A DNA stretch of 64,000 nt from Neptunomonas qingdaonensis. GTDB taxonomy: Bacteria; Pseudomonadota; Gammaproteobacteria; Pseudomonadales; Balneatricaceae. Shown one piece after another: positions 28,296-38,676 of the stretch. A program made the position numbers and the translations under genes. The notes beneath the pieces are model-generated. The model had not been told where the DNA came from. It did not search any database and saw only the letters and a list, made by a program, of their open reading frames with translations. Every line of letters begins with the position of its first letter. Position 1 is the stretch's first letter. Location of the stretch: NCBI RefSeq assembly GCF_900113275.1, contig NZ_FOOU01000009.1, positions 108,212 to 172,211 on the forward strand, written 5' to 3'.

Positions 28296-28742
28296 TTATA
28301 AGGATAAACGTATAGCAGAGGCCCTTCCCGGCCAAAGAAGATCAAGCGTGACCAGTTGCCCAGGCAATAAGGGCTCAGGAAAACGCGTATTGCCCTCCAG
28401 AAGAAAACAGACGACATAACCAATAATAGGCTGATGCGTAACAACCAGCAGGTTCTCAACCCAATGCTCTTCCAGAGAATCCATTGCGTCACTCAGCGAA
28501 GCCTCGGGCGACCAACGATCATCAATCACCCACTCAACATCAGTCATACCTTCCAGCATTAACGCGGTAGTCTGCCTGGCGCGCGCATAAGAACTACTGA
28601 TAACCCGCTGAACCGAAGCGAGCGGCGGTTGATAACGAACCCGCTGCTGCTCGACAAATGCAACCCCGGTAGGCGTAAGCTGACGCTCCATATCACTAAC
28701 GGCATCCCAACTTGCCTCTCCGTGGCGCATCAGGATTAACAC
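28296..28742 (-). CDS. sixA: Phosphohistidine phosphatase SixA
   Basis: 148 residues, starting with GTG at 28742. The histidine phosphatase signature is LILMRHGEA (about 2-10), with an Arg in SSSYARARQTTALM and a late VVTHQPIIGY. SixA removes phosphate from phospho-His proteins; in E. coli it acts on ArcB and on the nitrogen PTS. The GTG shares one base with the gpsA stop (TAGTG), so it is translationally coupled to gpsA, an arrangement also known in Pseudomonas. Confidence 0.9.
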   Translation of the reverse strand: MLILMRHGEASWDAVSDMERQLTPTGVAFVEQQRVRYQPPLASVQRVISSSYARARQTTALMLEGMTDVEWVIDDRWSPEASLSDAMDSLEEHWVENLLVVTHQPIIGYVVCFLLEGNTRFPEPLLPGQLVTLDLLWPGRASAIRLSL

Positions 28743-29773
28743 TAGAGCGTATCTCTGGGTAATACGAATTCCACATCAGAGCTCTGCTCATTCATCATCA
28801 TCGCTTTAACGACCTCCTGAACATGCGCGCCATTAAAGACCACTTCATATAAACCGGAAACCAATGGCATATAGATCTCCAGCTCATCGGATTTTGCTTT
28901 GATGATACGAATCGTGTTGACCCCTTCTGCCACCTCACCCAATGACTTTACCGCTTCATCCAGAGTTTTACCGCTACCCAAGGCATAACCGACGCGGTAA
29001 TTGCGGCTTAGTGGGGACATGCAGGTCACGATCAGATCCCCCACGCCGGCCAGTCCGAGAAACGTCATAGGATTGGCTCCCATACTCACTGCAAAACGAC
29101 TCATTTCAGCGAGACTTCGGGTTATCAACATGCTTTTGGTATTTTCACCCACACCGAGTGCAGCACTCAGACCCGCCGCAATCGCGTAGATATTTTTCAA
29201 TGTGCCACCCAGTTCTACGCCATACATATCAGTACTGGCATAGACCCGAAAATAAGACTGGTGCAATGCGGCCTGAACCTCAGAACGCAGAGCTTCATCA
29301 TCACTGGCGATAACCGTCGCCGTGAGCTGATGACGAGCAACCTCTTTTGCCAGATTAGGGCCACTTAACACGCCTACCTTCGCGTCTGGTAGTTCATCTT
29401 TAAGAATTTCACTCATTAAACTAAAAGTATCGCCTTCAATACCTTTAGTCGTGCTAACTACCATTTGCCCGGCATGCAGAAATGGCTTTGCTTTGCGTAC
29501 AACAGAACGAAAACTCGGGCTTGGAATGGAGACAAACACAAGCGAAGCACCTTTAACCGCTGCCTCAATATCAGTCGTCGCTTTCAATGATAGCGACAAA
29601 GGGTAATCGGGAAGATAGCGTGAATTAATATGCTGCTGATTTATTTCTTCCGCCCGGGCTGAGTCCCGCATCCATTGCGATACCTGGATCCCCTTCTCCG
29701 CCATTATATTTGCGATTACAGTCCCAAAACTGCCACCGCCTAACACAGCGACTTTCTGCTGCCCTGCTTGCAT
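28742..29773 (-). CDS. gpsA: Glycerol-3-phosphate dehydrogenase [NAD(P)+]
   Basis: 343 residues. It has the Rossmann NAD(P) motif [15 protein letters not shown] (about 8-22), the catalytic Lys in the [14 protein letters not shown] region (about 195-210) and substrate motif [18 protein letters not shown]. It reduces dihydroxyacetone phosphate to sn-glycerol-3-phosphate for phospholipid synthesis. It is followed by overlapping sixA and preceded at 20 bp by a small membrane protein gene. Confidence 0.97.
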   Translation of the reverse strand: MQAGQQKVAVLGGGSFGTVIANIMAEKGIQVSQWMRDSARAEEINQQHINSRYLPDYPLSLSLKATTDIEAAVKGASLVFVSIPSPSFRSVVRKAKPFLHAGQMVVSTTKGIEGDTFSLMSEILKDELPDAKVGVLSGPNLAKEVARHQLTATVIASDDEALRSEVQAALHQSYFRVYASTDMYGVELGGTLKNIYAIAAGLSAALGVGENTKSMLITRSLAEMSRFAVSMGANPMTFLGLAGVGDLIVTCMSPLSRNYRVGYALGSGKTLDEAVKSLGEVAEGVNTIRIIKAKSDELEIYMPLVSGLYEVVFNGAHVQEVVKAMMMNEQSSDVEFVLPRDTL

Positions 29774-29793
29774 GCGTATACCCTTATTACAGA

Positions 29794-30021
29794 TTAATCA
29801 TTGTCCCGACGGTCATCAACACTATCTAACAGCTTATCGATACCTTTAAAAATATAAATAATAACGATATAAGAGAGTGCCGAAACCACCAAAAAAACCA
29901 GCAACTGCACGATATCACCGGTACGCTGATACCCAGCCACAGCTATAACAGCAAACAACGCACTCATAAAAATCGCTAGTATGCGTGCGATGAGGCCTGT
30001 TTTATGCCGATCCTCAGACAT
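29794..30021 (-). CDS. Small membrane protein, unknown function
   Basis: 75 residues with two membrane segments (about 11-30 and 35-57) and an acidic tail [14 protein letters not shown]. No family recognised with confidence. Its ATG at 30021 lies inside the 3' end of rhlB (8-bp overlap), so it is probably translated from the rhlB message, and gpsA follows 20 bp later. Confidence 0.7.
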   Translation of the reverse strand: MSEDRHKTGLIARILAIFMSALFAVIAVAGYQRTGDIVQLLVFLVVSALSYIVIIYIFKGIDKLLDSVDDRRDND

Positions 30022-31627
30022 TACCGCTCTTCACCTTTATATTATCAACTTCTGTATTATCAATTTCTGCTGGCAACGATTCAGCTTGCTTTTCTTGCGG
30101 CGGCGCTGCCAAGTGCTCTTCTGAGGACGCCTCAGGCACAAGTTCAGGCTGATCGACCACATCGTCTACAGCGGCAGTATCAGGGCTGATGTTAGAGCCG
30201 GGGGCTGCATTAAGGCCAGAGGTTTCATTATTACTCAGCAGATTATCGGCCTGCTCAACCACAGCTGGCACTGAGTTCTTGTAGGCATTTGGATCTGCTA
30301 GTAACTCTTCACTCGGGTGTATACACTCTAATTTAACCCCCGTTTCTGCTTCTATTTCCGGGATCATAAAAGAGTCATTTTCGCAGGCAAAACAGATAGA
30401 TGTTCCAGTAGCGCCTGCTCGGCCCGTGCGGCCTATACGATGCACATAATCCTCAGCATCTTCAGGCAATTGATAATTAACAACATGCGTTACACCATCA
30501 ATATGAATACCACGCCCGGCAACATCCGTCGCTACCAGCACTTCTATTTTGCCACTTTTGAAGTCTTCGAGTGTTTTAACACGCTTGTGCTGCGGAATTT
30601 CGCCAGACATCAGCGCTGCTTTCACACCATCTCTCTTGAGCTTTTCTGCCAGATCCCGTGTTTCATGGCGACGGTTGCCAAACACAATGACACGCTCAAT
30701 GTTATTCACACGGATATAGTTACGTAATAGTTTGTATTTTTCATGACTGGACACCAAAAAAACTTTCTGGCTGATATTGTCCGTCGAGCGACGCTCTGCT
30801 TCTATTTCAATCTGTACCGGCTCATGCGTCCACTGACGTGCCAGACTCATAATATCGTCTGTAAAGGTTGCGCTGTACAAAAGGGTTTGACGCTCATCCC
30901 CTTTGCGTGGCGTATTGCGGATAATGGTTCTGACATCCGGGATAAATCCCATACTCAGCATTCTGTCCGCCTCATCCAATACCAACACTTCGACGTTATG
31001 CAGATCTACTTCTTTAGAGCGCACAAAATCGATTAACCGACCCGGCGTTGCTACCAAAATACCAACGGGCCCGGCTTTCAGTTCTTTACGTTGTTTCTCG
31101 TAGTCCATACCGCCGACAATAGAGACAACATTAATATCTGTATACTTACATAACAGCACAGCATCAGCGGCTATCTGTAGTGCCAACTCACGTGTGGGCG
31201 CAATGATAAGTGCACGCGGCTCACCCTGACGCTGCTTATCTTCCAGCTGAAAATCAAGCAGATCGGTGATAATGCCTACCAAAAAAGCAGCCGTTTTACC
31301 GGTTCCTGTTTGCGCTTTACCGATGATATCTTTACCCGCCAGGGCCGGTTTAATCGTATCAGCCTGAATGGGTGTACAGTATTCAAAACCAAGGTCATGG
31401 ATGGCATGCATTAACTTATCAGGCAATGAGAAATCATGAAAACGCTTCTTGCCTTCTTCGATGGCTACTGCGGAGTCATCGGGTGTCCAATCACTGCTTT
31501 TGTTCATAGGTTTACGAGCACGACCAGAAGAACGACGTTTGTTTTCGCGCTCACCTTTTTCTTTGGCGGCATCTTTAACGCTTGTCGTCTCATTCAGGTT
31601 ACCCGGCTTTGATTCTTCCAATGTCAT
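30014..31627 (-). CDS. rhlB: DEAD-box RNA helicase, RhlB-like
   Basis: 537 residues. A basic N-terminal tail (about 1-60, [10 protein letters not shown]) precedes the core: Q motif FEYCTPIQ, motif [16 protein letters not shown] in [12 protein letters not shown] in YSATFTDD, motif [12 protein letters not shown]. The stretch [15 protein letters not shown] and [15 protein letters not shown] are typical of RhlB, the helicase of the RNase E degradosome. The C-terminal ~110 residues are acidic and disordered. ATG 31627 is taken; a GTG two codons before is possible. Confidence 0.88.
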   Translation of the reverse strand: MTLEESKPGNLNETTSVKDAAKEKGERENKRRSSGRARKPMNKSSDWTPDDSAVAIEEGKKRFHDFSLPDKLMHAIHDLGFEYCTPIQADTIKPALAGKDIIGKAQTGTGKTAAFLVGIITDLLDFQLEDKQRQGEPRALIIAPTRELALQIAADAVLLCKYTDINVVSIVGGMDYEKQRKELKAGPVGILVATPGRLIDFVRSKEVDLHNVEVLVLDEADRMLSMGFIPDVRTIIRNTPRKGDERQTLLYSATFTDDIMSLARQWTHEPVQIEIEAERRSTDNISQKVFLVSSHEKYKLLRNYIRVNNIERVIVFGNRRHETRDLAEKLKRDGVKAALMSGEIPQHKRVKTLEDFKSGKIEVLVATDVAGRGIHIDGVTHVVNYQLPEDAEDYVHRIGRTGRAGATGTSICFACENDSFMIPEIEAETGVKLECIHPSEELLADPNAYKNSVPAVVEQADNLLSNNETSGLNAAPGSNISPDTAAVDDVVDQPELVPEASSEEHLAAPPQEKQAESLPAEIDNTEVDNIKVKSGNV

Positions 31628-31636
31628 ACTCACTTT

Positions 31637-33760
31637 TTAACTAATTTCACGACGAAAAGGAGGCAACGCATCCAGCAATTGCCGGCCATAACGGCGCGTC
31701 ACTACACGTCTGTCTAATAAAATAACCCGACCACTGTCCTGCTCGGTACGTAAAAGCCGACCTGTTGCCTGCGTCAATCGCATTGACGCTTCCGGCACAG
31801 TCCACTCCATAAAAGCATTTCCACCCCTTTGCTCGATCCACTCCGCCATTGTCGCGTCGACCGGATCATCCGGGACACCAAATGGCAATTTAGTGATGAT
31901 CACTTCTGTCAGATATTTTCCTGGCAGATCTACACCTTCAGCAAATGAGGCCAAGCCAAAAATGATACTGGATTTCTGCGTATCAATAACTTCTTTGTGC
32001 TTTCTGATAATTTCGTTCTTCGTCAGATCACCTTGCGCTAATACTTTACTACGAATCGTACTTTCAAGCTTTTCCAGTACAGTAAACATTTGCCGCCAAG
32101 AACTAAATAATACGAGGGTCGCAGTCGATTTTTCCAGATTCTGGTTGAGAAAACTGATCACCTCCTGCGTATGCTCCTCCGGCTTCCCGGGATCTGACAG
32201 CATACGGGGTACAGACAACACAGCAGCCTGCGGGTAATTAAACGGACTAGGCAAGCGCTCACACAGAACATCCTGCGGCAAGCCAAGCTCACTAATGACG
32301 CGATTAAAATGCCCCAGCGCCGTCATCGTAGCAGAAGTCAGTACCGCACCAAAACAACTACTCCACAGATGTTCCTGTAAGGTATCCGCCGCAGAAACCG
32401 GGCTGCTACGACATTCAAAGTCAAGCCCGTCACTACCATCAATCAGATTGATCCAGCGAGCCGTGGGCGCAAGCCCTTCAGGGTCGCTGACAGCATAACT
32501 TTTATTTAACCAGTACAGTGACTGCGCCCGCATCCACATCAGCCCCATACGTGGATACCAACGCTCGGCAACATCGCGGTTTATCTCTGGCACGCCACCG
32601 TCGAGTGCCTCTTTTAACACATCAACAATTTGCTCGGCCTTTAACATCCACTTTTCCGCCGCTGCCGCTATTTCAACGGCGGAATGTATCATTACCTCCG
32701 GCAATACTCCTTTTGGAAAGCGAAAGCGTTCAGAGGATGGACGCTGCACGCCATCTATAAGCATAGCCCTGAGATTACTCTGCAGCTGATCTAACGCCAG
32801 GTCGATATCCTGACGGGCCGGAGCCATGCGCTCTACATACTGCGCTAATACTGCATTGTTATCACACTCATCCAGCATCACATCCAGCTGCTTGACAGAA
32901 GACTTCAACCAACGCTGGGTACCTTTGACACGCATACTATATGCAAAATGCCCGGTCGCCTTGGATGAGAGGTGATGCGCTTCATCAAATATGTAAATCG
33001 TGTTGGCGGGTTCCGGCAAAATAGCACCACCGCCCAGCGAAAGGTCGGCCAGCACTAAATCATGGTTGGCAACTACTATATCCGCCTTGTCCATGGCATC
33101 CCGCGATTTATAAAAAGGACACACCGAGAAATTACTGCAACGCCTGTTAGTACAACGTGTATGATCACTGGTTAAGGGGGCCCAGCGACTGGCCTCTATC
33201 TCTAGCGCAAGGCTATCGCGATCACCGTCCCACTCACCTGACGCAAATTTACCCAGCAATTCCTGGTAAAAAGCCAACGATGCCGGATCTATTTGATGTT
33301 GAATCTCATCTTCATATAAGGCTATCTGGCCCGTCTGATGCTGGGAGTCCAATAGCTTTTCAGCCTGTGAGATACAAAAATAACGACCACGCCCTTTCGC
33401 CAGTACATAACGCACATTTTCACTTAACAGGCGGGCTACTTCCGGTAGATCTTTATTCAACAACTGCTCTTGCAGTGCCACGGTAGCCGTAGAGATCACT
33501 AATGATTTGGATTGTGATTTGGCAATCGGAATAGCGCTGAGCAGATAGGCCATCGTTTTACCGGTGCCTGTGCCCGCCTCAATCACACAAAGATGATTTC
33601 CATTAACCCGATCGCCTTTCTCATCCGTCTCGATTGTGCCGAGTGTCCGCGCAATATGCGCAATCATCATCTTCTGACCATAACGCGGTTTCATATCGTG
33701 ATCAGCAAGAAATCGACGATAAGAGGCCTGAATAGAATTTTTGAGTGTGTCGCTGAGCAA
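31637..33760 (-). CDS. dinG: DinG ATP-dependent DNA helicase
   Basis: 707 residues, an XPD-like SF2 helicase. Walker A EAGTGTGKT (about 62-70), Fe-S cluster cysteines (Cys in RGRYFCISQ, CTNRRCSNFSVCPFY), DEAH in FDEAHHLSS, and motif VI QATGRLLRTEQD. DinG unwinds forked and RNA-DNA structures and is SOS-induced. The TTG start at 33760 gives MLSDTLKNSIQ, matching pseudomonad DinG, with AGG upstream. It is divergent from lexA, and a LexA box lies 45 bp before the start. Confidence 0.95.
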   Translation of the reverse strand: MLSDTLKNSIQASYRRFLADHDMKPRYGQKMMIAHIARTLGTIETDEKGDRVNGNHLCVIEAGTGTGKTMAYLLSAIPIAKSQSKSLVISTATVALQEQLLNKDLPEVARLLSENVRYVLAKGRGRYFCISQAEKLLDSQHQTGQIALYEDEIQHQIDPASLAFYQELLGKFASGEWDGDRDSLALEIEASRWAPLTSDHTRCTNRRCSNFSVCPFYKSRDAMDKADIVVANHDLVLADLSLGGGAILPEPANTIYIFDEAHHLSSKATGHFAYSMRVKGTQRWLKSSVKQLDVMLDECDNNAVLAQYVERMAPARQDIDLALDQLQSNLRAMLIDGVQRPSSERFRFPKGVLPEVMIHSAVEIAAAAEKWMLKAEQIVDVLKEALDGGVPEINRDVAERWYPRMGLMWMRAQSLYWLNKSYAVSDPEGLAPTARWINLIDGSDGLDFECRSSPVSAADTLQEHLWSSCFGAVLTSATMTALGHFNRVISELGLPQDVLCERLPSPFNYPQAAVLSVPRMLSDPGKPEEHTQEVISFLNQNLEKSTATLVLFSSWRQMFTVLEKLESTIRSKVLAQGDLTKNEIIRKHKEVIDTQKSSIIFGLASFAEGVDLPGKYLTEVIITKLPFGVPDDPVDATMAEWIEQRGGNAFMEWTVPEASMRLTQATGRLLRTEQDSGRVILLDRRVVTRRYGRQLLDALPPFRREIS

Positions 33761-33804
33761 GACGTACTACCTGAATAACTTTAGGCGTGGATCATACCAA
33801 GATA

Positions 33805-33820
33805 CTGGATATATAAACAG
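33805..33820. promoter_or_regulatory. LexA box 1 (dinG side)
   Basis: CTGGATATATAAACAG fits CTG-N10-CAG, flanked by TA on the left. It lies 45 bp before dinG and 69 bp before lexA. Confidence 0.85.
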
Positions 33821-33845
33821 AAAATTACTTTACATCACCTTCTTG

Positions 33846-33861
33846 CTGTATATAATCACAG
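33846..33861. promoter_or_regulatory. LexA box 2
   Basis: CTGTATATAATCACAG fits CTG-N10-CAG, with a near-consensus AT core. It is 3 bp from box 3. Confidence 0.93.
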
Positions 33862-33864
33862 ATA

Positions 33865-33880
33865 CTGTATAAATAAACAG
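33865..33880. promoter_or_regulatory. LexA box 3 (lexA side)
   Basis: CTGTATAAATAAACAG, preceded by TA, fits the consensus almost fully. It ends eight bases before the chosen lexA ATG and overlaps its ribosome site (AGG). Confidence 0.95.
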
Positions 33881-33888
33881 GCATGATT

Positions 33889-34500
33889 ATGAAACTAACA
33901 AAACGCCAAGAAGAAGTACTCGAGTGCATACGCGGGCATATCGATGCAACCGGATATCCTCCAACACGGGCTGAGATCGCTGCCGCATTGGGTTTCAAAT
34001 CAGCTAATGCAGCAGAGGAGCACCTCAAAGCCCTGGCCAGAAAAGGGGCTATCGAAATCATTCCCGGTACCTCCAGAGGTATCCGCCTGCCAGAACTGGA
34101 AAGCGAATCTGAAGGTATCCCGGTGATTGGTCGTGTGGCGGCTGGCTCACCCATCCTTGCTCAGGAGCATATCGAAGAACACTGCACCATTTCAGCTGAT
34201 TTTTTCCACCCGCCTGCCAACTACTTACTCAGAGTACACGGCACCAGCATGCGAGATATCGGCATCATGGATGGCGACCTACTGGCCGTACATCAATGCA
34301 CAGAAGCACGAAATGGCCAGGTTGTGGTTGCCCGCATAGACGATGAAGTCACTGTAAAGCGCTTCAGGAAAGATGGCCATATGGTTTACCTGATAGCAGA
34401 AAATACCGAGTTCTCTCCCATCGAAATAGATCTGAGAAAACAAGAACTATCGATTGAAGGCTTAGGTGTAGGCGTGATCCGGCAGGGAGGTGATCTATGA
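33889..34500 (+). CDS. lexA: LexA SOS repressor
   Basis: 203 residues. Winged HTH (about 1-65, [30 protein letters not shown]), then the self-cleavage site Ala-Gly in RVAAGSP (about 84), the nucleophile Ser in HGTSMRDIG and the Lys in [10 protein letters not shown]. RecA filaments trigger cleavage. ATG 33889 (MKLTKRQ) is preferred: AGG is seven bases upstream; ATG 33883 would add two residues. Three boxes upstream show autoregulation shared with dinG. sulA overlaps its stop by 4 bp. Confidence 0.98.
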   Translation: MKLTKRQEEVLECIRGHIDATGYPPTRAEIAAALGFKSANAAEEHLKALARKGAIEIIPGTSRGIRLPELESESEGIPVIGRVAAGSPILAQEHIEEHCTISADFFHPPANYLLRVHGTSMRDIGIMDGDLLAVHQCTEARNGQVVVARIDDEVTVKRFRKDGHMVYLIAENTEFSPIEIDLRKQELSIEGLGVGVIRQGGDL

Positions 34501-34961
34501 TACAAGTTCGCAACCATCGAGGTAGATCTCATCTTGGGCTATTGCCCAAAACTGAGAACAACCAGATCCATCAAAAAACGACTTCTGCGAAAGCTGACTT
34601 CGGCAAAATCACTGAAATAGTCACCAGCAGTGGCGAGCTAAATGATATCCCGCTGCTGATGCCGCTCTTGGCTCAACTCAGCCATGAAGACAGATGGTTC
34701 GCGTGGATTTCTCCCCCCGTCAACTTACCAAGATCGTTACTTGAGAATGCAGGCATCGACCTGAGCAAAGTCATTTTGCTCTACCCTGATGCGCAGCACT
34801 CCGTACTCCACCTGGCCAAAAAAGCACTCAGCGCCGGCACTTGTCATGCGGTGATCAGTTGGGCAGAGGAGATTTCAGAACACGAAATAAAGAATCTTGA
34901 GCAATCCGCCCAGCTTGGACGTAGTAATGGCATCCTCATACGAAGACGCCATCACCATTAA
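34497..34961 (+). CDS. sulA: SulA-like SOS cell division inhibitor
   Basis: 154 residues. The central region [28 protein letters not shown] and the later [20 protein letters not shown] follow the SulA/RecA-fold pattern. SulA binds FtsZ and blocks septation during SOS. Its ATG overlaps the lexA stop, forming a lexA-sulA operon as in Pseudomonas, so it is under LexA control. The C-terminus ends RRRHHH; the N-terminal 40 residues are poorly conserved. Confidence 0.92.
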   Translation: MIQVRNHRGRSHLGLLPKTENNQIHQKTTSAKADFGKITEIVTSSGELNDIPLLMPLLAQLSHEDRWFAWISPPVNLPRSLLENAGIDLSKVILLYPDAQHSVLHLAKKALSAGTCHAVISWAEEISEHEIKNLEQSAQLGRSNGILIRRRHHH

Positions 34962-35000
34962 AACAAATGTGTGAAACAGTAGTTGGAAGTCAGGTGAAAC

Positions 35001-35065
35001 TTAATGGACTTATTTAATGGACTTATTTAATGGGCTTATTTAATGGGCTTATTTAATGGACTACC
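35001..35065. repeat. 13-bp tandem repeat, five copies, anchored at a stop codon
   Basis: TTAATGGACTTAT, TTAATGGACTTAT, TTAATGGGCTTAT, TTAATGGGCTTAT and TTAATGGACTACC. The TTA at 35053-35055 is the stop codon of the minus-strand 85-aa gene; four further copies follow it. Confidence 0.95.
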
Positions 35066-35310
35066 GGCTTAGGAGGCCTGGATGCTTCCGCAGACTCCAG
35101 CGACAACTCAGACATCATTTTCGCGCCAGCAACCAGAATCATCCTTGCCAGCTCTTCAGACTGACCATTCAGACCATCTTTAACGCACTGAGATAAATTC
35201 ACCGTTATTAACGGCTCCTCTTCCCCTGCTTTACGCATAGCGTATTCGCCAGAAGGAAGCCGTATAATTTCAAGCACCGTTTGCTCCAATACTTTTTTTT
35301 CGTCTACCAC
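35053..35310 (-). CDS. Conserved hypothetical protein between sulA and DUF6586 gene
   Basis: 85 residues, GTG start at 35310 overlapping the stop of the upstream DUF6586 gene by 7 bp. It is soluble, with a strand-rich front (VLEIIRLPSGEYAMRKAGEEEPLITVNLS) and a helical back (SEELARMILVAGAKMMSEL). In Pseudomonas a small gene of unknown function holds the same place between sulA and the DUF6586 gene; homology is inferred from synteny. A 13-bp repeat starts at its stop codon. Confidence 0.75.
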   Translation of the reverse strand: MVDEKKVLEQTVLEIIRLPSGEYAMRKAGEEEPLITVNLSQCVKDGLNGQSEELARMILVAGAKMMSELSLESAEASRPPKPVVH

Positions 35311-35831
35311 TCTTGCATATCCGAACGCAGGCGCTCTACTAATGAGCGAAACTCATTTAACCATAGCTTATATTCAGCCAGGATATCGCCATCTTCAGCA
35401 TGGTTCGGATTGACCTGTACAACATGTATCTCCGAAATACTCACGGTATCACTGGCCACTGTAGAATGGTTGTCCATCGCCTTCCAGCACGCATCATAAG
35501 CTGCCAGCATCTTATGTAACCAACTGACTTCGCTCTGCTCAAGAATGGACAGCTCAGATCTTTCTGGCGATTCCTGTCCAGACTCCTCAAACATGCTTTC
35601 CAAGTCAGCCAGCCTACTGACCTTACTGGTATCAAAGCTATATCTCTCTGCCACTTCCCGCAAAAAAGAAGCGTAACCAGAAGCCAGATGAAACAAGATT
35701 GATTCGTTGTAAGATTCAATCTCGTTGTGCTTACTCCATTTCGTAGAGCTCTGCGCTACTGTTAAAGCATCCAAATGAATACGTGCAAAATTAATTTTCT
35801 GATTCGTCCTGACCAGATATACATTACTCAT
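35304..35831 (-). CDS. DUF6586 family protein
   Basis: 175 residues, helical and soluble, starting MSNVYLVRTNQKINFARIHL. The order lexA-sulA-small gene-this gene-topA and the N-terminal pattern (LVRTNQKL.FAR) are those of the Pseudomonas DUF6586 protein. Tryptophan-rich late helices (EVSWLHKMLAAYDACWK, EYKLWLNEFRSLVERLRSDMQEW). Function unknown. It overlaps the next gene by 7 bp and follows topA by 31 bp, so topA and these two may share a transcript. Confidence 0.82.
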   Translation of the reverse strand: MSNVYLVRTNQKINFARIHLDALTVAQSSTKWSKHNEIESYNESILFHLASGYASFLREVAERYSFDTSKVSRLADLESMFEESGQESPERSELSILEQSEVSWLHKMLAAYDACWKAMDNHSTVASDTVSISEIHVVQVNPNHAEDGDILAEYKLWLNEFRSLVERLRSDMQEW

Positions 35832-35862
35832 ACACTACCTCTGTAAAATGACCATTTTCAGG

Positions 35863-38502
35863 CTATTTCTTTTTAGTCTTTGGCTCTTCCACCACCCAAG
35901 CATTACCCTGATAGAATGCACGCCATCCGGTTGCTTTGCCATTGACCTCGGTCATCACATACTGCTCCTTTGTCTTACGGCTATAACGTACAATAGTTTC
36001 ATTGCCTTCGCTATCACGCTTTGGTGCACTGAACAGGAAGCTGTATTTAGGGTCAATTTCGGCCTGATGAGGCAGCAATTCAATAATTTTCGGTGCTCTT
36101 GTCTCACGGTTCCGAGGGAACTGGCTGGCAGCAAGAAACAGACCTGATGCACCGTCCCGAAGAATGTAAGTATCTTCAACTTTCTCACATGCCAATTCAG
36201 GCATAGGCACAGGATCCATTTTCGGTGGAGCCGCTTCGCCACTTTTTAATAACTTACGCGTATTTTTACATTCTTCATTAGTACAACCGAAAAACTTACC
36301 AAAACGGCCTGTTTTCAACTGCATTTCAGCACCGCATTTATCACATTCCAGCGAAGGGCCTTCATATCCTTTGAGGCGATAACTACCCTCTTCTACTTCA
36401 TATCCCGGGCAGTCCGGGTTATTACCGCATACATGCAATTTACGATGCTTATCTACCAGATAACTATCCATGGCACTGTCGCAAATACTGCAACGATGCT
36501 TGTTACGTAAAATACGGGATTCTTCTTCTTCATCACCATCAACACTGACCACTTCATCGCCAGGCGTCAGGTTAATCGTCGCTTTACAACGCTCTTTAGG
36601 CGGTAAGCTATAACCAGAACAACCCAGAAAAACACCCGTACTGCCGGTGCGGATCGTCATATGACGGCCACAGTCAGGACAAGGGATATTAGTATCTGTG
36701 GGTGAGTTAGGTCGCATCCCCGTTTCTGGATCCTGCGCTTCTTCCAGTTTGCGAGTGAAGCCTCCATAAAAACGATCCAACAGAGCTTTCCACTCAGCCT
36801 CACCCTGAGCAATCTCATCCAGCGCATCTTCCATTCGGGCTGTGAAACTGTAATCCATAAGATCGGTAAAGTTTTCCGCCAAACGCTCAACAACGATATC
36901 GCCCATTTTACAAGCATAAAAACGACGATTCTGAATCTCTACATAACCGCGATCCTGAATCGTGGAGATTATAGAGGCATAGGTCGATGGACGTCCGATA
37001 CCTTGCTTTTCAAGCTCTTTAACCAGGCTGGCTTCTGTAAACCGGGCAGTAGGCTTAGTAAAGTGCTGTTTAGGCTCAAGCGTTTTCATCTCAAGTTTTT
37101 CACCCGTTTTCACATCGGGCAAAATCACATCTTCATCGTTTTTCGCTTTGCTTTGCATCACGCGGGTATAACCATCAAAGCGCAAGATGCGACCTTTGGT
37201 AGTTAATTCAAAATCACCTGCTTTTACTGTAATGCGAGAGCTTGTGTATAAGGCAGGCGTCATCTGACAGGCTAAAAACTGACGCCTGATCAATTCATAA
37301 AGACGCTCGGCATCGCGTTCCATTCCAGCTAAAGAGGTCGCTTCTGTGTTTACATCACTTGGACGGATTGCCTCATGCGCTTCCTGAGCACCTTCTTTGC
37401 TGGAGTAGCGAATAGCTTCTTCAGGCAGGTATTTACTACCAAAATGATCGCCAATATACACACGACAGCTTTCAACTGCTTCAGCACTCAGATTGGTAGA
37501 GTCGGTACGCATATATGTGATGTAACCCGCCTCATAGAGACGCTGCGCCATCATCATGGTTTTCTTCACACCAAAGCCTAAGCGGGTACTGGCCGCTTGT
37601 TGCAATGTTGACGTGATAAAGGGAGCCGAAGGCTTACTGCTGGTCGGCCGGTCATCCCGGCTCAGCACTGTATATTCTGCGTCTTTTAGCGCGGCCAGAT
37701 GGACATTCGTTTCTTTTTCCGATGCCGGACGAAATGCCTTTCCAGCTAGCCGAGCGACCTGTAAACGCAAAGCCGCATCGGCAGCCGTTATTGTATCTGC
37801 GTGAACTTCCCAAAACTCTTCAGGAATAAAAGCACGGATCTCTTTTTCCCGCTCAACGACTAATCGAACAGCGACAGATTGAACACGCCCTGCTGATAGC
37901 CCACGCGCAACTTTTTCCCATAGTAATGGCGACAGCATATACCCCACCACGCGATCAAGAAAACGTCGCGCCTGCTGTGCATTTACATGGTTCATATCCA
38001 GCGTACCCGGTGACTCAAACGCACTGGATATCGCTTTCTTGGTAATCTCATTGAAAACGACGCGACGATATCTATCATCGTCACCGCCAATCGCTTCTCT
38101 CAAGTGCCAGGCAATCGCTTCTCCCTCGCGATCCAAATCGGTCGCGAGATAGATAGTGTCTGCATCTTTTGCCAGGCGCCGCAGTTCTTCTACGACTTTC
38201 TCTTTACCGGGAAGAATTTCATAATGCGCTTCCCAGCCTTTCTCTGGGTTAACACCCATACGAGCAATGAGCTGCTCTTTGGCCTTCTTCGCTTTATAAA
38301 TGACTTTTTCATCGGCAGGCATTTTTCGTGTCAAAGCAGCCTGTTTCGCACGTGCTTTTGGATCTGACTTTTGAGCACTACCGCTCGTAGGCAGATCACG
38401 GATATGACCTACACTCGATTTAACAACATATTCATTACCAAGATATTTATTAATCGTCTTAGCTTTTGCGGGCGACTCAACAATAACGAGCGACTTTCCC
38501 AT
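35863..38502 (-). CDS. topA: DNA topoisomerase I
   Basis: 879 residues from [15 protein letters not shown] at 38502, where GAGGAT stands upstream; the longer frame adds an unrelated 27 residues. Toprim domain ([26 protein letters not shown]), catalytic Tyr in ITYMRTDST (about 318), type IA gate, then C-terminal zinc ribbons ([33 protein letters not shown]). It relaxes negative supercoils. The C-terminus continues with a TopoI C-terminal repeat ([19 protein letters not shown]) as in pseudomonads. Confidence 0.98.
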   Translation of the reverse strand: MGKSLVIVESPAKAKTINKYLGNEYVVKSSVGHIRDLPTSGSAQKSDPKARAKQAALTRKMPADEKVIYKAKKAKEQLIARMGVNPEKGWEAHYEILPGKEKVVEELRRLAKDADTIYLATDLDREGEAIAWHLREAIGGDDDRYRRVVFNEITKKAISSAFESPGTLDMNHVNAQQARRFLDRVVGYMLSPLLWEKVARGLSAGRVQSVAVRLVVEREKEIRAFIPEEFWEVHADTITAADAALRLQVARLAGKAFRPASEKETNVHLAALKDAEYTVLSRDDRPTSSKPSAPFITSTLQQAASTRLGFGVKKTMMMAQRLYEAGYITYMRTDSTNLSAEAVESCRVYIGDHFGSKYLPEEAIRYSSKEGAQEAHEAIRPSDVNTEATSLAGMERDAERLYELIRRQFLACQMTPALYTSSRITVKAGDFELTTKGRILRFDGYTRVMQSKAKNDEDVILPDVKTGEKLEMKTLEPKQHFTKPTARFTEASLVKELEKQGIGRPSTYASIISTIQDRGYVEIQNRRFYACKMGDIVVERLAENFTDLMDYSFTARMEDALDEIAQGEAEWKALLDRFYGGFTRKLEEAQDPETGMRPNSPTDTNIPCPDCGRHMTIRTGSTGVFLGCSGYSLPPKERCKATINLTPGDEVVSVDGDEEEESRILRNKHRCSICDSAMDSYLVDKHRKLHVCGNNPDCPGYEVEEGSYRLKGYEGPSLECDKCGAEMQLKTGRFGKFFGCTNEECKNTRKLLKSGEAAPPKMDPVPMPELACEKVEDTYILRDGASGLFLAASQFPRNRETRAPKIIELLPHQAEIDPKYSFLFSAPKRDSEGNETIVRYSRKTKEQYVMTEVNGKATGWRAFYQGNAWVVEEPKTKKK

Positions 38503-38676
38503 AGGGTAACTATCCTCGGGCAGATACGGCACAATAAAAAATAGCGAGCATATATAAGTGCTAATACAACTCGGGTCAAGCAAGTCTCATAAAAAAACCA
38601 ATAAGTAGTATACTCAGTTAATCAGAAATAACTTGCATACCTGCTTTAACAACGGTGTCTTCTGACTATATAATTC

